Assembly: GCF_024105665.1 (NCBI RefSeq) | Contig: NZ_JAAAMK010000003.1 | Location: forward strand, 1 to 64,000 | Reading direction: 5' to 3' | Source of the DNA: Aliihoeflea aestuarii | GTDB lineage: Bacteria > Pseudomonadota > Alphaproteobacteria > Rhizobiales > Rhizobiaceae | Length of the DNA stretch: 64,000 nucleotides | Part shown: in pieces, positions 47,429 to 57,527 of the stretch | How positions within the stretch are numbered: the first letter of the stretch is position 1 | Layout: each line of letters opens with the position of its first letter | Notes under the pieces: generated by a model | Databases searched by the model: none | Seen by the model: only the letters and a program-made list of their open reading frames with translations | Told to the model about the DNA's origin: nothing | Program-made: the position numbers and the translations under genes

Positions 47429-48019
47429 ATGACCCCGAAGATTCTCGTTTTTGCCGGCTCCATCCGAAGTGGGGCTTACAGCGGCAAGACGGCAGATCTG
47501 GCCCACAAGGAACTGGCGGTTCAAGGCGCGGACGTCACGCGCATCTCGCTGGCCGACTATCCGCTGCCGTTGATGGACGAGGATCTGGAGAGCGAAAAGG
47601 GCGTGCCGCAGAACGCCGTCAAGCTCGCCGGCCTGTTCGATGGTCACGACGCCGTTCTGATCGCGACACCCGAATATAACGGCTCGATCCCTCCGCTCGT
47701 GAAGAACGCGATCGACTGGATCAGCCGCGTGTCGAAGATCGACGGGCGTCCGGTGCGCCCCTTCAACGGCAAGGTGATGGCGCTGTGTTCCTCATCCGCT
47801 GGTCATTTCGCGGGGATCCGGAGCGGCGCGCATCTGCGCGCCGTGCTGTCCCACATACAGGCCGACGTCATCGCGCCGCAGGTTTCGGTGCCGAACGGGG
47901 GTTCGGCGTTCGAGGAAAACGGTGCGTTCAAGGACGACCGGCTCCGCAAGGGCATGGAGCGGCTTTGCAAGACGCTGATCGACCACGCAAATCTGAAATC
48001 GCCGCGCGTCAGCGCCTGA
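47429..48019 (+). CDS. NADPH-dependent FMN reductase family protein
   Basis: A 196-aa flavodoxin-like reductase. FMN-phosphate loop [15 protein letters not shown] (near 8-22) and the family motif [17 protein letters not shown] (near 88-104) match the YieF/ChrR/azoreductase-like group, which reduces quinones or chromate in a two-electron step. The physiological substrate is unknown. The start ATG 47429 follows a weak RBS. It is 22 nt upstream of pyrF, probably one transcript. Confidence 0.9.
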   Translation: MTPKILVFAGSIRSGAYSGKTADLAHKELAVQGADVTRISLADYPLPLMDEDLESEKGVPQNAVKLAGLFDGHDAVLIATPEYNGSIPPLVKNAIDWISRVSKIDGRPVRPFNGKVMALCSSSAGHFAGIRSGAHLRAVLSHIQADVIAPQVSVPNGGSAFEENGAFKDDRLRKGMERLCKTLIDHANLKSPRVSA

Positions 48020-48041
48020 TGCAGCCGACCGAGGGGAAACC

Positions 48042-48743
48042 ATGACACATGATGCCATGCCTGACAGCCGCCTGATCGTCGGACTGGACCTGCCTACCCT
48101 TGCCGAGGCCGAGCGCGCCGTCGCCGAACTCGGCAATCTCGTTTCCTTCTACAAGATCGGCTACCAGCTCGCCTTCGCCGGCGGCCTCGACTTCGCGCGC
48201 GATCTTGCGGCAAGCGGCAAGTCCGTCTTCCTCGACATGAAGCTGCTCGACATCGACAACACCGTCGCCAAGGGCGTCGAGAACATCGCCCGGATGGGCG
48301 TCACCATGTTGACGTTGCACGCCTATCCCAAGGCGATGCGCGCGGCGGTCGAGGCGGCGAAGGGAAGCGACATCTGCCTGCTCGGCGTCACGGTGCTGAC
48401 GTCGATGGACGACGCCGATCTCATCGAAGCGGGATATGGCGACGATGCCGCTTCGCTCGTTGCCAGGCGTGCGGCACAGGCCCGCGAAGCCGGCATGGGC
48501 GGCATCGTCTGCTCGGCCGCCGAGGCGCGCGCGGTGCGCGGCATCGTCGGGCCGGACATGGCCGTCGTCACGCCCGGCATCCGCCCGACCGGTGCCGATC
48601 ATGGCGACCAAAAGCGCGTCGTCACGCCGGCGGACGCACTCAAGGCCGGTGCGAGCCACCTCGTCGTCGCGCGACCGATCATCGCCGCACCCGATCGACG
48701 CGCGGCGGCATCTGCAATTCTCGATGAAATGAAAGGCGCCTGA
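48042..48743 (+). CDS. pyrF: Orotidine 5'-phosphate decarboxylase
   Basis: A 233-aa TIM barrel for the last step of UMP synthesis. The catalytic Asp-Lys-Asp network is in [13 protein letters not shown]; the phosphate-binding loop is VTPGIRP; the C-terminal [10 protein letters not shown] is typical. GAGGGG precedes ATG. The order flavin reductase - pyrF - DUF1330 is on one strand with short gaps. Confidence 0.97.
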   Translation: MTHDAMPDSRLIVGLDLPTLAEAERAVAELGNLVSFYKIGYQLAFAGGLDFARDLAASGKSVFLDMKLLDIDNTVAKGVENIARMGVTMLTLHAYPKAMRAAVEAAKGSDICLLGVTVLTSMDDADLIEAGYGDDAASLVARRAAQAREAGMGGIVCSAAEARAVRGIVGPDMAVVTPGIRPTGADHGDQKRVVTPADALKAGASHLVVARPIIAAPDRRAAASAILDEMKGA

Positions 48744-48765
48744 GCGCCGCAACAGGGAGGAAAAC

Positions 48766-49059
48766 ATGACCAAGGGATACTGGGTCGCGCATGTCGAGGT
48801 TCGCGACGCCGAGCGCTACAAGGATTACGTGTCGACGGCAAAGCCGGCTTTCGAGCGCTATGGCGCGAAATTCCTCGCGCGCGGCGGCACCTATCATGCG
48901 ATGGAAGGCAAGGGACGCGGTCGCAATGTCGTCATCGAATTTCCGTCCATGCAGGCCGCGCTCGACTGCTACAATTCGGCCGAGTATCAGGCAGCCAAGG
49001 CCATCCGTCAGGAAGTCGCGGACGCCGAGATGATCATCGTCGACGGCTACGATGGCTGA
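48766..49059 (+). CDS. DUF1330 family protein
   Basis: A 97-aa dimeric alpha/beta-barrel-type protein. MTKGYWVAHVEVRDAERYKDYV, then KFLARGG and NVVIEFPSMQAALDCYNSAEYQAAKAIRQ, is the DUF1330 pattern, similar in fold to monooxygenase-like ABM domains. Biochemical role unknown. GGGAGG precedes the ATG; 22 nt after pyrF, a pairing common in Rhizobiales. Confidence 0.92.
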   Translation: MTKGYWVAHVEVRDAERYKDYVSTAKPAFERYGAKFLARGGTYHAMEGKGRGRNVVIEFPSMQAALDCYNSAEYQAAKAIRQEVADAEMIIVDGYDG

Positions 49060-49178
49060 TCGAGGGCACGCGCACTGACCTCAGTGTTCACCGAAACGGG
49101 ATCGCGGCAGCCTTGCACATGGCGCGGTGCTGCCATTAAAAGAGCGACATTGGCTTTGGTCCCCGCTCCGCTGGTCGC

Positions 49179-49490
49179 ATGAAACTCCTGCTTTCCCTCG
49201 CGATGATCTTTTCGCTGCTTGCGGCGACGTTCGCCGCTTCGGCCGCGAGCCCCGAGACGGATTCCGGGTCGGGCTGCGTCACCATGGAAAACGGCGAGTT
49301 CTGCATCGATCCGGCGGCCGTGCCCGTCAAAGGCGGAACGGCCGAGAAATCCTCGAAATGTCTGGGGCCTTATCTGGCCTCCAGCGGGACGTATTTGTGC
49401 CGGTCCGGCGGCCAGGTCCACGCCGCCGCATCCGGGACGACCGATGACGGGCTGACGCCTCGAAATCCGAAGCGACCGCCCCGCGCCTGA
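49179..49490 (+). CDS. Small exported hypothetical protein
   Basis: A 103-aa protein with a signal peptide (MKLLLSLAMIFSLLAATFAASA, cleavage near 23). The mature part has four cysteines (SGCVTM, EFCIDP, SKCLGP, YLCRSG), suggesting two disulfides, and a Pro/Arg-rich tail. I recognise no family. It lies alone between DUF1330 and DoxX genes on the same strand. Confidence 0.7.
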   Translation: MKLLLSLAMIFSLLAATFAASAASPETDSGSGCVTMENGEFCIDPAAVPVKGGTAEKSSKCLGPYLASSGTYLCRSGGQVHAAASGTTDDGLTPRNPKRPPRA

Positions 49491-49564
49491 ACTCCATCCA
49501 CATTCATTCGCGTCCCCAGCGGGACGAAATCGATACGTCGAGCCTTAGGAAACGAGCGCTCGCG

Positions 49565-50044
49565 ATGGAGTTCATCAACATGACCGATACCACTTTCACA
49601 ACGGCTTCCCCGAAGTCGCAAACCCTCATCCTGCCTCGCCTCAAACCCGTCTATGCGGCGCTGAACGATATTTCCGAAACGCTTTTGCGCGTCGTCATCG
49701 GCTTTGCGCTGATGGCGCATGGCTGGCCGAAGATCCAGGCGCCACTCGGCGCCGTTCAAATGGTCGAAGGCATCGGCTTTTATCCCGGCTGGTTCTGGTC
49801 GCCCGCACTCGCGACGACCGAATTCGTCGGCGGTTTCCTGCTTCTCATCGGCCTTTTGACGCGGCCGGTGGCGCTGGCGGCGACCTTCGTCCTGCTCGTC
49901 ACCGTCTGGTTCCACTGGATCCAGCTTGAACAGGGCTATTCGGGAGCCGAGCTGTCGCTGATCTGGGCGGCCGCGACGTTCCTCTTCGTCGTGCGGGGCG
50001 GAAACAAATACTCGGTGGACGGCGCGATCGGCCGGCAGTTCTGA
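49565..50044 (+). CDS. DoxX family membrane protein
   Basis: A 159-aa four-helix membrane protein. ETLLRVVIGFALMAHGWPKI is the DoxX first-helix motif, and VGGFLLLIGLLTRPVALAATFVLLVTVW and the terminal LFVVRGGNKYSVDGAI agree. DoxX proteins are linked to redox stress and quinone-dependent systems, but the role here is not known. A start at Met6 (49580, MTDTTF) is also possible. Confidence 0.88.
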   Translation: MEFINMTDTTFTTASPKSQTLILPRLKPVYAALNDISETLLRVVIGFALMAHGWPKIQAPLGAVQMVEGIGFYPGWFWSPALATTEFVGGFLLLIGLLTRPVALAATFVLLVTVWFHWIQLEQGYSGAELSLIWAAATFLFVVRGGNKYSVDGAIGRQF

Positions 50045-50078
50045 TCCGTCAGGGGGCGCCTTCGCGCGCCCCCGCCAG

Positions 50079-50112
50079 CGGTTCCCGCGCACAGGTGCGG
50101 GAACCGTTCTTC
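50079..50112 (+). terminator. Rho-independent terminator after the DoxX gene
   Basis: A perfect 10-bp stem (50079-50088 with 50097-50106) followed by TTCTTCT. A second GC hairpin (50052-50073) precedes it. Located between convergent doxX and dgcN-like genes. Confidence 0.75.
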
Positions 50113-50116
50113 TCGT

Positions 50117-51112
50117 TCAGGCGAGCGCGTCGACGAGACGGTCGGCACCGTCGCGGAACGGGTCGATGGCGGGCAGGCCCATCTCGGCCTCCACCTTCGC
50201 CAGATAAGCGCGCGCCTCGGCCTCGCTCATGCCAGCCGTGTTGACCGAGATGCCGATCACCTTCACATCGGGATTGACCATACGCGCCATCTGGACCGCG
50301 AGGTCGCGCAGGGCGTCGAGCGAAGGCAGCTTGTAGCCCGGCAGGCCGCGCATATGCGCGCGCGTCGGCTCGTGGCACAGAACCAGCGCATCGGGCTGGC
50401 CGCCATGGATCAGCGCCAGCGTCACGCCCGAATAGGAGGCGTGGAACAGGCTGCCTTGTCCTTCGATCAAATCCCAGTGGTCTTCGTCATTGTCGGGCGT
50501 CAGCCATTCGATGGATCCGGCCATGAAGTCGGCGATGACGGCGTCGAGCGGCACGCCCTCGCCGGTGATCAGGATGCCGGTCTGGCCGGTGGCGCGGAAG
50601 GAGGCGTTCATGCCGCGTTCGCGCATCACCTTTTCCATGGCGAGCGCGGTGTACATCTTGCCGACCGAGCAGTCCGTGCCGACCGCAAGGCAACGCCTGC
50701 CCTTGCGCGGGACACCGTTGGCGATGGGATAGTCGACCGTGGGAATGCGCACGTCGATCAGCCTGACGCCATGGCGCTCGGCCGCTTCGACGAGTTCTGG
50801 CACCTCGCGCAGCAGGTCGTGCAGGCCCGAGGCGACGTCCATGCCGGCCTCGATGGCTTCCAGCATGACCGCGACCCACTCCTTCGAGATGACGCCGCCG
50901 CGATTGGCCGCGCCGATGACGAGCGTCTGTGCGCCGGCCGCCTTCGCCTGCGATATCGTCATGTCCGTCAGGCCGAGATCGGCCTTGCAGCCATCCATCC
51001 GGTACTGGCCGACCGACAGGTCCGGCCGCCAGTCCTTGATGCCGTTGGCCACCTTGGCGGCAAGCGGATCGGGCACATCGCCCAGGAAGAGGAGGTAAGG
51101 GGTCTTGAGCAT
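50117..51112 (-). CDS. DgcN-like N-acyltransferase family (DUF1611)
   Basis: A 331-aa protein with a P-loop-like domain: VGTDCSVGKMYTALAMEKVM (near 138) and EGQGSLFHASYSGVT are characteristic of DUF1611. Members named DgcN act on D-glutamate by N-acetylation and are encoded with the dipeptide-epimerase-like DgcA; no DgcA gene is next to it here. I assign the family but not the substrate. ATG 51112 starts MLKTPYLLFLGD, the family's N-terminus. It is convergent with doxX. Confidence 0.8.
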   Translation of the reverse strand: MLKTPYLLFLGDVPDPLAAKVANGIKDWRPDLSVGQYRMDGCKADLGLTDMTISQAKAAGAQTLVIGAANRGGVISKEWVAVMLEAIEAGMDVASGLHDLLREVPELVEAAERHGVRLIDVRIPTVDYPIANGVPRKGRRCLAVGTDCSVGKMYTALAMEKVMRERGMNASFRATGQTGILITGEGVPLDAVIADFMAGSIEWLTPDNDEDHWDLIEGQGSLFHASYSGVTLALIHGGQPDALVLCHEPTRAHMRGLPGYKLPSLDALRDLAVQMARMVNPDVKVIGISVNTAGMSEAEARAYLAKVEAEMGLPAIDPFRDGADRLVDALA

Positions 51113-51313
51113 TTCAGTCTCGCATGATTGGTCTTCGTGCTTGTCGCATTCCGGAGCGAGCGTCTCAAGGGCCAGCGGCGCGGCAAGCAGGAGGACAGCG
51201 TGAAGCGGTATTTCGCCGAGGAGATCAAAACGTCGCAATTGGGCACTCTCGTCGCATGGACAACCCGCCCAGCGCGAACTATCTAGAGTATTCCAAACCG
51301 AGAGACGTTCTGA

Positions 51314-51742
51314 GTGGAAACATCCCGCACCGCACATGCTGGGGACAGTTGGTGGCTTGCGCCGATCTGGCGCTTGCCTGCTTTCGTGCTTCTGCTTTTT
51401 GCAGTGCTGGCCTATGGCGGCCTTCCATCGGTACCGTCCCATCCGGTCGCGGCCATGTCGGCCGGCGTGATGGATGAGGCTCACGTCGCACCCGATCAGG
51501 CCGACGAGTCCCGCAACCGCATCCATGCGGCCGGCGATCAGCGCGGGGACGTTCCAGACGATCGGTCGGGCATTCAGCAATCATCGGCTTTCATGGCGGA
51601 CGTCACCGCGCACAGCGACGGCCCCGACCTGCAACGCCCCGATCTGCGATATGGTCTTATCGTGCGATATTCCTCGCGCGCGCCTCCTGCGGCATCGGTC
51701 ACGCCGCAAAATCCGCCCCCGACGCACCGTTTTACGGTCTGA
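51314..51742 (+). CDS. Hypothetical membrane-anchored or exported protein
   Basis: A 142-aa open frame with GTG start, preceded by GAGAGAC. It has one hydrophobic helix (LPAFVLLLFAVLAYGG) near residue 25-40 and a polar, His/Asp-rich remainder. No family is recognised. The frame fills most of the 780-bp gap between dgcN and mrpA, and codon bias is not decisive in this GC-rich DNA. An antisense frame also runs through, so this may be non-coding. Confidence 0.4.
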   Translation: METSRTAHAGDSWWLAPIWRLPAFVLLLFAVLAYGGLPSVPSHPVAAMSAGVMDEAHVAPDQADESRNRIHAAGDQRGDVPDDRSGIQQSSAFMADVTAHSDGPDLQRPDLRYGLIVRYSSRAPPAASVTPQNPPPTHRFTV

Positions 51743-51891
51743 AGCCATGGGGTGAGCCGCCAGTTCGATGACGAAAGCCCCATAATGCCCATTTTACCTG
51801 CTCCGTCCTTTATGCCTCGAGCACGCTTTGGCCTTGCACGCAAAGGCTGCGTCATCGCGTCGGGAAGGCATGAAGAAGGGGCACGTTCCTG

Positions 51892-54807
51892 ATGTGGCAT
51901 AGCGGCCTTCTCGCGGCGCTCGTCGCGCTTCCCTTCGTCGGAGCGGTTCTTGCCGCGCTCCTGTCGTCCAATGCGCGCAATGCCGAGGCCTGGCTTGCCG
52001 GCACGGTGGCGCTCGGCGGGCTGATCATCACCGCGTCGGCCTATCCGTCGGTCGTCGACGGCGGCGTCGTGCGCCACACGATCGAATGGGTGCCGGCGCT
52101 CGGCCTTTCCGTCTCGCTGCGCATGGACGGTTTCGCCTGGCTCTTCTCGATGCTGATCACCGGCATCGGCCTGCTCGTGGTGATCTACGCCCGCTACTAC
52201 ATGTCGCCGAAGGACCCGGTGGCGCGTTTTTATGCGTTCTTCCTGGCCTTCATGGGCGCGATGCTGGGCCTCGTCGTTTCCGGCAACCTCATTTTGCTCG
52301 CCGTCTTCTGGGAACTGACCAGCATCTTTTCGTTCCTGCTGATCGGCTACTGGCATCACAACCAGGCCGCGCGCGACGGCGCGCGCATGGCGCTGACGAT
52401 CACCGGAACAGGCGGTCTTTGCCTTCTCGCCGGCATGGTCCTTCTCGGCCATATCGCAGGCAGCTACGATCTGGACGTGGTGCTCGCATCGGGCGACCTG
52501 ATCCGCGCGCACGACCTTTATCTGCCGACGCTGCTCCTCATTCTTCTGGGTGCGCTGACCAAGAGCGCGCAGTTCCCCTTCCATTTCTGGCTGCCGAACG
52601 CCATGGCCGCGCCGACGCCCGTCTCGGCCTATCTGCATTCGGCCACCATGGTGAAGGCGGGCGTCTTCCTTTTGACGCGCTTCTGGCCCGTCCTGTCGGG
52701 CACGCCCGAATGGTTTGCGATCGTCGGCCTCGCGGGCATGACGACTTTGCTGCTCGGCGCTTATTTCGCGATCTTCCAACAGGACCTCAAGGGTCTGCTC
52801 GCCTATTCGACGATCAGCCATCTCGGCCTCATCACCACGCTTTTGAGCTTCGGCAGTCCGCTGGCGCTCGTCGCCGCGATCTTCCACATGATGAACCATG
52901 CGACGTTCAAGGCGTCGCTCTTCATGGCGGCCGGTATCATCGATCACGAGGCCGGCACGCGCGACATGCGAAAACTGGGCGGACTGTTCCACGCCATGCC
53001 GATTACGGCGACGCTCGCGATGGTCGCCAGCGCTGCAATGGCCGGCGTACCGCTGCTGAACGGCTTCCTGTCGAAGGAGATGTTCTTCGCCGAAGCCCTT
53101 GCGGAACATCAGGACACCCTCCTCGATGGCGTCGCACCCTATGTCGCAACGCTCGCCGGCGCGTTCGCGGTGACCTACTCGATCCGCTTCATCCACAATG
53201 TCTTCTTCGGCCCCAGGCCGGCCGATCTGCCGCATGAGCCGCATGAGCCGCCGCAGTGGATGCGCCGGCCGGTCGAGCTTCTCGTGATCCTGTGCGTCAT
53301 CGTCGGCATCATTCCGGGCATCGCCGTCGGTGCGTTTCTTGAAACCGCCGCCGTTTCGGTCCTCGGCGACAACACGCCCCAATACGGCCTCTACCTCTGG
53401 CACGGCTTCAACATCCCGCTGCTCATGAGCGTGATCGCGCTCGTGGCGGGCCTCCTGCTCTACTGGCAGCTCAAGACCTACCTGCGCACGAGCGAGGAAG
53501 GACCGCCCTATTTCCGCCGCCTGCGCGGCCAGCGCATCTTCGAGCGCATACTGGTCACGGTCAGTTGGCGCTGGGCGCGCGCGCTCGAAGCCGCTCTGGC
53601 GACGCGCCGCCTTCAACCGCAGCTTCGTATCTTCGTGGCGCTTGCGGTCCTCGCCGGCGTCTGGGCGATGTGGGGGGCAGGCGACAGATGGCCGGAATTC
53701 ACCGCACGCGGACTCGATCCGGTGCTCGGCGTCCTGTGGGCGATCGGCGCGTTCTGCGCTGTGGCCGCCGCATACCAGGCCAAGTTCCACCGGCTTGCCG
53801 CCGTCATCCTGATGAGCGGAACCGGCCTCATCCTGTGCGTCTCCTTCGTCTGGTTCTCCGCACCCGACCTTGCCGTCACGCAGCTTCTCGTCGAAATCGT
53901 CACCACCGTCCTCATCCTGCTCGGCCTGCGCTGGCTGCCCAAGCGCGACGAGGAAATCTACGAGGGCGTCGACACGAAGACCCGGCTGCGGCGTCATCGC
54001 GATTTTGCAATCGCGGTCGCGGCCGGCGTCGGCGTCGCGATCCTCGCGCTCCTGGTCATGCTGACCCCGCTGCCTCCGACGGTGGGCGATTTCTATCTCG
54101 AACACGCCTATTCGGAAGGCGGCGGCACCAATGTCGTCAACGTGATCCTGGTCGATTTCCGCGCCTTCGATACGCTCGGCGAGATCGTCGTTCTGGCGGC
54201 CGTCGCGCTGACGATCTACGCACTGCTTCGCCGCTTCCGTCCGGCGGAGGACACGTCGGAACTTCCCTATCAGCAGCGCGACCAGAACGAGTTCGACGAT
54301 GCACGCATGGACCGCGAGGTCGGCGAGACGGTGAAGGACTACCTTCTGGTTCCCTCGGTGATCATGCGCTGGATGTTCCCGGTCATCACGCTTCTCGCCG
54401 CCTACCTGTTCCTGCGCGGGCACGATCTGCCCGGCGGCGGCTTCGCGGCCGGCGTCGCGATGGCCATCGCGTTCCTCCTGCAATATCTGGCGGGCGGAAC
54501 CCGCTGGGTCGAGGAGCGGCTGCGCATCCTGCCGGTCCGGTGGATCGGCTTCGGCCTGATGGTGGCCTTGCTGACTGGCATGTCTTCGTTCCTGTTCGGC
54601 TACCCGTTCCTGACCACATATTTCCAATACACGGAGATTCCGTTCGTCGGTGAAATGCCCACTGCTTCCGCCCTTCTGTTCGACCTCGGCATCTTCAGCC
54701 TCGTCGTCGGCGCGATCGTGCTGATGCTCGTCGCCATCGCCCACCAATCCCTGCGCATGAAGCGCGGGAAGGCGCCGCGACAGACCAGCGAAGGGGGGCA
54801 GAGCTGA
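51892..54807 (+). CDS. mrpA: Mrp Na+/H+ antiporter subunit A (fused A/B)
   Basis: A 971-aa membrane subunit. The N-terminal part is NuoL-like (VFWELTSIFSFLLIGYWHH, FPFHFWLPNAMAAPTPVSAYLHSATMVKAGVFLL, KGLLAYSTISHLGLI), about residues 1-520. A MrpA-specific segment with more helices follows, and the last 170 residues are the MrpB domain (SEGGGTNVVNVILVDFRAFDTLGEIVVL, LRGHDLPGGGFAAGVAMAIAFLLQYL). A/B fusion is common in Group 2 Mrp operons. First gene of mrpA-C-D-E-F-G, exchanging Na+ (or K+) for H+. Confidence 0.95.
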   Translation: MWHSGLLAALVALPFVGAVLAALLSSNARNAEAWLAGTVALGGLIITASAYPSVVDGGVVRHTIEWVPALGLSVSLRMDGFAWLFSMLITGIGLLVVIYARYYMSPKDPVARFYAFFLAFMGAMLGLVVSGNLILLAVFWELTSIFSFLLIGYWHHNQAARDGARMALTITGTGGLCLLAGMVLLGHIAGSYDLDVVLASGDLIRAHDLYLPTLLLILLGALTKSAQFPFHFWLPNAMAAPTPVSAYLHSATMVKAGVFLLTRFWPVLSGTPEWFAIVGLAGMTTLLLGAYFAIFQQDLKGLLAYSTISHLGLITTLLSFGSPLALVAAIFHMMNHATFKASLFMAAGIIDHEAGTRDMRKLGGLFHAMPITATLAMVASAAMAGVPLLNGFLSKEMFFAEALAEHQDTLLDGVAPYVATLAGAFAVTYSIRFIHNVFFGPRPADLPHEPHEPPQWMRRPVELLVILCVIVGIIPGIAVGAFLETAAVSVLGDNTPQYGLYLWHGFNIPLLMSVIALVAGLLLYWQLKTYLRTSEEGPPYFRRLRGQRIFERILVTVSWRWARALEAALATRRLQPQLRIFVALAVLAGVWAMWGAGDRWPEFTARGLDPVLGVLWAIGAFCAVAAAYQAKFHRLAAVILMSGTGLILCVSFVWFSAPDLAVTQLLVEIVTTVLILLGLRWLPKRDEEIYEGVDTKTRLRRHRDFAIAVAAGVGVAILALLVMLTPLPPTVGDFYLEHAYSEGGGTNVVNVILVDFRAFDTLGEIVVLAAVALTIYALLRRFRPAEDTSELPYQQRDQNEFDDARMDREVGETVKDYLLVPSVIMRWMFPVITLLAAYLFLRGHDLPGGGFAAGVAMAIAFLLQYLAGGTRWVEERLRILPVRWIGFGLMVALLTGMSSFLFGYPFLTTYFQYTEIPFVGEMPTASALLFDLGIFSLVVGAIVLMLVAIAHQSLRMKRGKAPRQTSEGGQS

Positions 54808-55148
54808 TGGAACTCGTCATTGCAGCCGCAATCGGCATTCTCACTGCGTCGGGCGTCTGGCTTCTCCTTCGCCCGCGCACCTACCAACTCGTGATCGGGC
54901 TGGCGCTTTTGTCCTACGCGGTGAACCTTTTCATCTTCTCGATGGGGCGGCTGCGCGTGAATGCGCCGCCGGTCCTCGACGGTTCCTCGCCCGTCGACGT
55001 GTCGGCCTATACCGATCCGCTGCCGCAGGCGCTCGTGCTGACGGCCATCGTCATCGGCTTCGCGACGACCGCGCTGTTCCTCGTCGTGCTGATCGTTTCG
55101 CGCGGACTGACCGGAACCGACCATGTCGATGGAAGGGAGGACGGATAA
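54807..55148 (+). CDS. mrpC: Mrp antiporter subunit C
   Basis: A 113-aa NuoK-like membrane subunit with three helices. GVWLLLRPRTYQLVIGLALLSYAVNLFIFSMG and DPLPQALVLTAIVIGFATTALFLV are the conserved MrpC motifs. Its ATG shares a base with the mrpA stop (TGATG), and its stop overlaps the mrpD start (TAATG). Confidence 0.96.
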   Translation: MELVIAAAIGILTASGVWLLLRPRTYQLVIGLALLSYAVNLFIFSMGRLRVNAPPVLDGSSPVDVSAYTDPLPQALVLTAIVIGFATTALFLVVLIVSRGLTGTDHVDGREDG

Positions 55149-56767
55149 TGGACCTGTCTCCCGCACATCTCGCGGTCGCGCCCGTCCTGATCCCGCTTTT
55201 CGCGGGCGCGCTGATGCTGTTCTTCGACGATCGCGAACGCCGGCTGAAATCCGCGCTGTCGCTGCTGTCCATCCTGGCATTGATCGCCGTTGCGGCCATA
55301 CTGATCGGCCGTGTCCACGGGGGTGAGGAGCGCCTCGGCATCGTCTACCTCCTCGGCAATTGGCCGGCACCGGTCGCGATCAATCTGGTCGCTGACCGCC
55401 TGTCGGCGATCATGCTCGGTTTGACCGCCCTCCTCGCCCTGTCGGCGGTGGTTTTCGCGACCGAGCGCTGGGAGCGCGTCGGCCCGCATTTCCACTCGCT
55501 GTTCCAGTTTTTGCTGGTCGGCCTCAATGGCGCGTTCCTGACGGGTGACCTCTTCAACCTGTTCGTCTTCTTCGAGGTGATGCTGGCCGCTTCCTACGGT
55601 CTCGTGCTGCATGGCGGCGGCGCGCTGCGCGTGCGCGCCGGTCTGCACTACATCGCGATCAATCTCGCTGCGGCCCTCGTCTTCCTGATCGGCATCGCGA
55701 TGGTCGTCGGCGCAACCGGCAGCCTCAACATGGCGGAGATTGCGGCCGTCGCCTCAAACCTCGAGGGTTTCGCGCAACCTGCGCTCCATGTCGGCCTCGC
55801 GATGCTCGGCCTCGCCTTCCTCGTCAAGGCCGGCATGTGGCCGCTCGGCTTCTGGCTCGTTCCCGCCTATTCGGCGGCGGCAGGTCCGGTCTCCGCCGTC
55901 TTCGCGGTGCTGTCCAAGGTCGGCATCTACGCGTTGCTGCGTCTGGCGCTGCTCGTTCCGGACGAAGGCGCGGCTTTCGGCTCGATCGTCATCTTCATCG
56001 GCGGCGCGGCGACGCTGGCCTTCGCCTCGGTCGGCGTCCTCGCGTCGCAATCGATGAAGCGCGCTTCGGCCTATTTCATCCTGATGTCGTCGGGCACCCT
56101 TCTGGCGGCCTTCGGCATTTCGCAGCCCGCCACCACCGCCGGTGCGCTTTTCTACCTCATCAGTTCGACGCTCGCCGTCAGCGCGTTGTTCCTGATCGTC
56201 GAGCTTCTCGAACGCGAGCAGGATTCGGCAGCGGGCGTCCTCGCCGTCACGCTTGAAGCCTATGGTGACGGCGAAGACGAAAAAGCTCCCGAAGAATTCG
56301 AGGTAGGCCGCACCATGCCCGGCTCCATCGCGATCCTCGGCATCGGCTTTTCCATGGTGTCGCTGGTGCTGATCGGACTGCCGCCCTTATCCGGGTTCCT
56401 GTCCAAATTCGCCATCCTCAATGCCATCATCGGAACGGGTGCGACGGAACTGGACGGTTTCGTCGTCATGCGCACCATCCTCGCAGCGCTTCTGGTCCTG
56501 TCCGGCGTGGTCGCGCTCATCGCGCTTTCGCGCATGGCGATCCGAACATTCTGGGCGCCCGTGGAGCCGTTCCTGCCGCGCATCACCATCATGGAGACGG
56601 CGCCGATCCTGTTCCTTCTCGGCCTGCTCCTGGCGTTGGCGCTGATGGCCGGACCGGCGATGGACCTGTTCCTGGCGACGGCGGAAGACCTTCACGATCC
56701 TTACCGCTATCTCGATGCGGTGCTCGGCGCCGAGCGCGTGCCGCCCTTCGCGGAGACCAGCCAATGA
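55148..56767 (+). CDS. mrpD: Mrp antiporter subunit D
   Basis: A 539-aa NuoN/M-like subunit with about 14 helices. [18 protein letters not shown] carries the key Glu of helix 5, and [41 protein letters not shown] matches the conserved helices 7-8. Proton-channel Lys residues are kept. Length is normal. It overlaps mrpE by 4 nt. Confidence 0.96.
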   Translation: MDLSPAHLAVAPVLIPLFAGALMLFFDDRERRLKSALSLLSILALIAVAAILIGRVHGGEERLGIVYLLGNWPAPVAINLVADRLSAIMLGLTALLALSAVVFATERWERVGPHFHSLFQFLLVGLNGAFLTGDLFNLFVFFEVMLAASYGLVLHGGGALRVRAGLHYIAINLAAALVFLIGIAMVVGATGSLNMAEIAAVASNLEGFAQPALHVGLAMLGLAFLVKAGMWPLGFWLVPAYSAAAGPVSAVFAVLSKVGIYALLRLALLVPDEGAAFGSIVIFIGGAATLAFASVGVLASQSMKRASAYFILMSSGTLLAAFGISQPATTAGALFYLISSTLAVSALFLIVELLEREQDSAAGVLAVTLEAYGDGEDEKAPEEFEVGRTMPGSIAILGIGFSMVSLVLIGLPPLSGFLSKFAILNAIIGTGATELDGFVVMRTILAALLVLSGVVALIALSRMAIRTFWAPVEPFLPRITIMETAPILFLLGLLLALALMAGPAMDLFLATAEDLHDPYRYLDAVLGAERVPPFAETSQ

Positions 56768-57249
56768 GCGCAATCATCCCCTATCCGCTGCTCGCCGCCG
56801 GCCTGGTCCTGATGTGGCTGCTTCTCGGGGGCTTCACGCCGGGTCATCTGGTGCTGTCGATCATCGTCGGCGTCGGCTGTTCGCATGCGCTTGCGGCGCT
56901 GGGCGAAAAGAGCCTCAAGGTGCGGCGCTGGCTGGCGATCCCGAGGCTCTTCGGCATCGTACTCTACGATATCGTGCGCTCGAACATCGCCGTCGCGGGC
57001 ATCATCCTGTCCGGCCAGCGCCGGACACGCAGTTCGGGCTTCATCACCATTCCCCTCAAGGTCCGCCATCCGTCCGCGCTGGCGATCCTGTCGATCATTC
57101 TGACGAGCACGCCGGGCACCGCCTGGCTCGACTACAGTTCGGCGCGGGGCGAACTCCTCATCCACGTCTTCGACCTCGTCGATCCGGAGCAATGGGTGGA
57201 ACTGATCGGGACGCGCTACGAACGCCTGCTTATGGAGATTTTCGAATGA
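56764..57249 (+). CDS. mrpE: Mrp antiporter subunit E
   Basis: A 161-aa subunit with two or three N-terminal helices and a cytosolic domain. [26 protein letters not shown] and the block [15 protein letters not shown] are typical of MrpE. Start and stop overlap the neighbours by 4 nt each. Confidence 0.95.
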   Translation: MSAIIPYPLLAAGLVLMWLLLGGFTPGHLVLSIIVGVGCSHALAALGEKSLKVRRWLAIPRLFGIVLYDIVRSNIAVAGIILSGQRRTRSSGFITIPLKVRHPSALAILSIILTSTPGTAWLDYSSARGELLIHVFDLVDPEQWVELIGTRYERLLMEIFE

Positions 57250-57527
57250 GCGAGATCATCCTCGTCAGTGCGATCTGGATTGCGCAGGGGGCCCTCGCTC
57301 TCGCCATGTGCCTTTGCACCTGGCGCATGGTGCTCGGTCCGCGTGCGCAGGACCGGGTGCTTGCCATGGACGCCCTTTACGTCTGCGCCATGCTGCAATT
57401 GCTGGCCTTCGGCATCCGCACGGGCAACACGATCTTCTTCGAAGCCTCGCTCGTCATCGGCGTCCTCGGCTTCGTCGCCACGGTCTCGCTGGCAAAGTTC
57501 CTCATGCGCGGCGAGGTGATCGAATGA
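57246..57527 (+). CDS. mrpF: Mrp antiporter subunit F
   Basis: A 93-aa three-helix subunit. [20 protein letters not shown] contains the conserved Asp of MrpF helix 2, which has a role in ion translocation, and [21 protein letters not shown] matches helix 3. ATG 57246 overlaps mrpE by 4 nt. Confidence 0.95.
   Translation: MSEIILVSAIWIAQGALALAMCLCTWRMVLGPRAQDRVLAMDALYVCAMLQLLAFGIRTGNTIFFEASLVIGVLGFVATVSLAKFLMRGEVIE

Noticed and set aside
51574-54747. A 1057-codon open frame antisense to mrpA, rich in His, Arg, Asp and Gln
   Set aside because: Long antisense frames are expected opposite real genes in GC-rich DNA. Its composition is low in hydrophobics and has no domain; mrpA on the other strand is certain.
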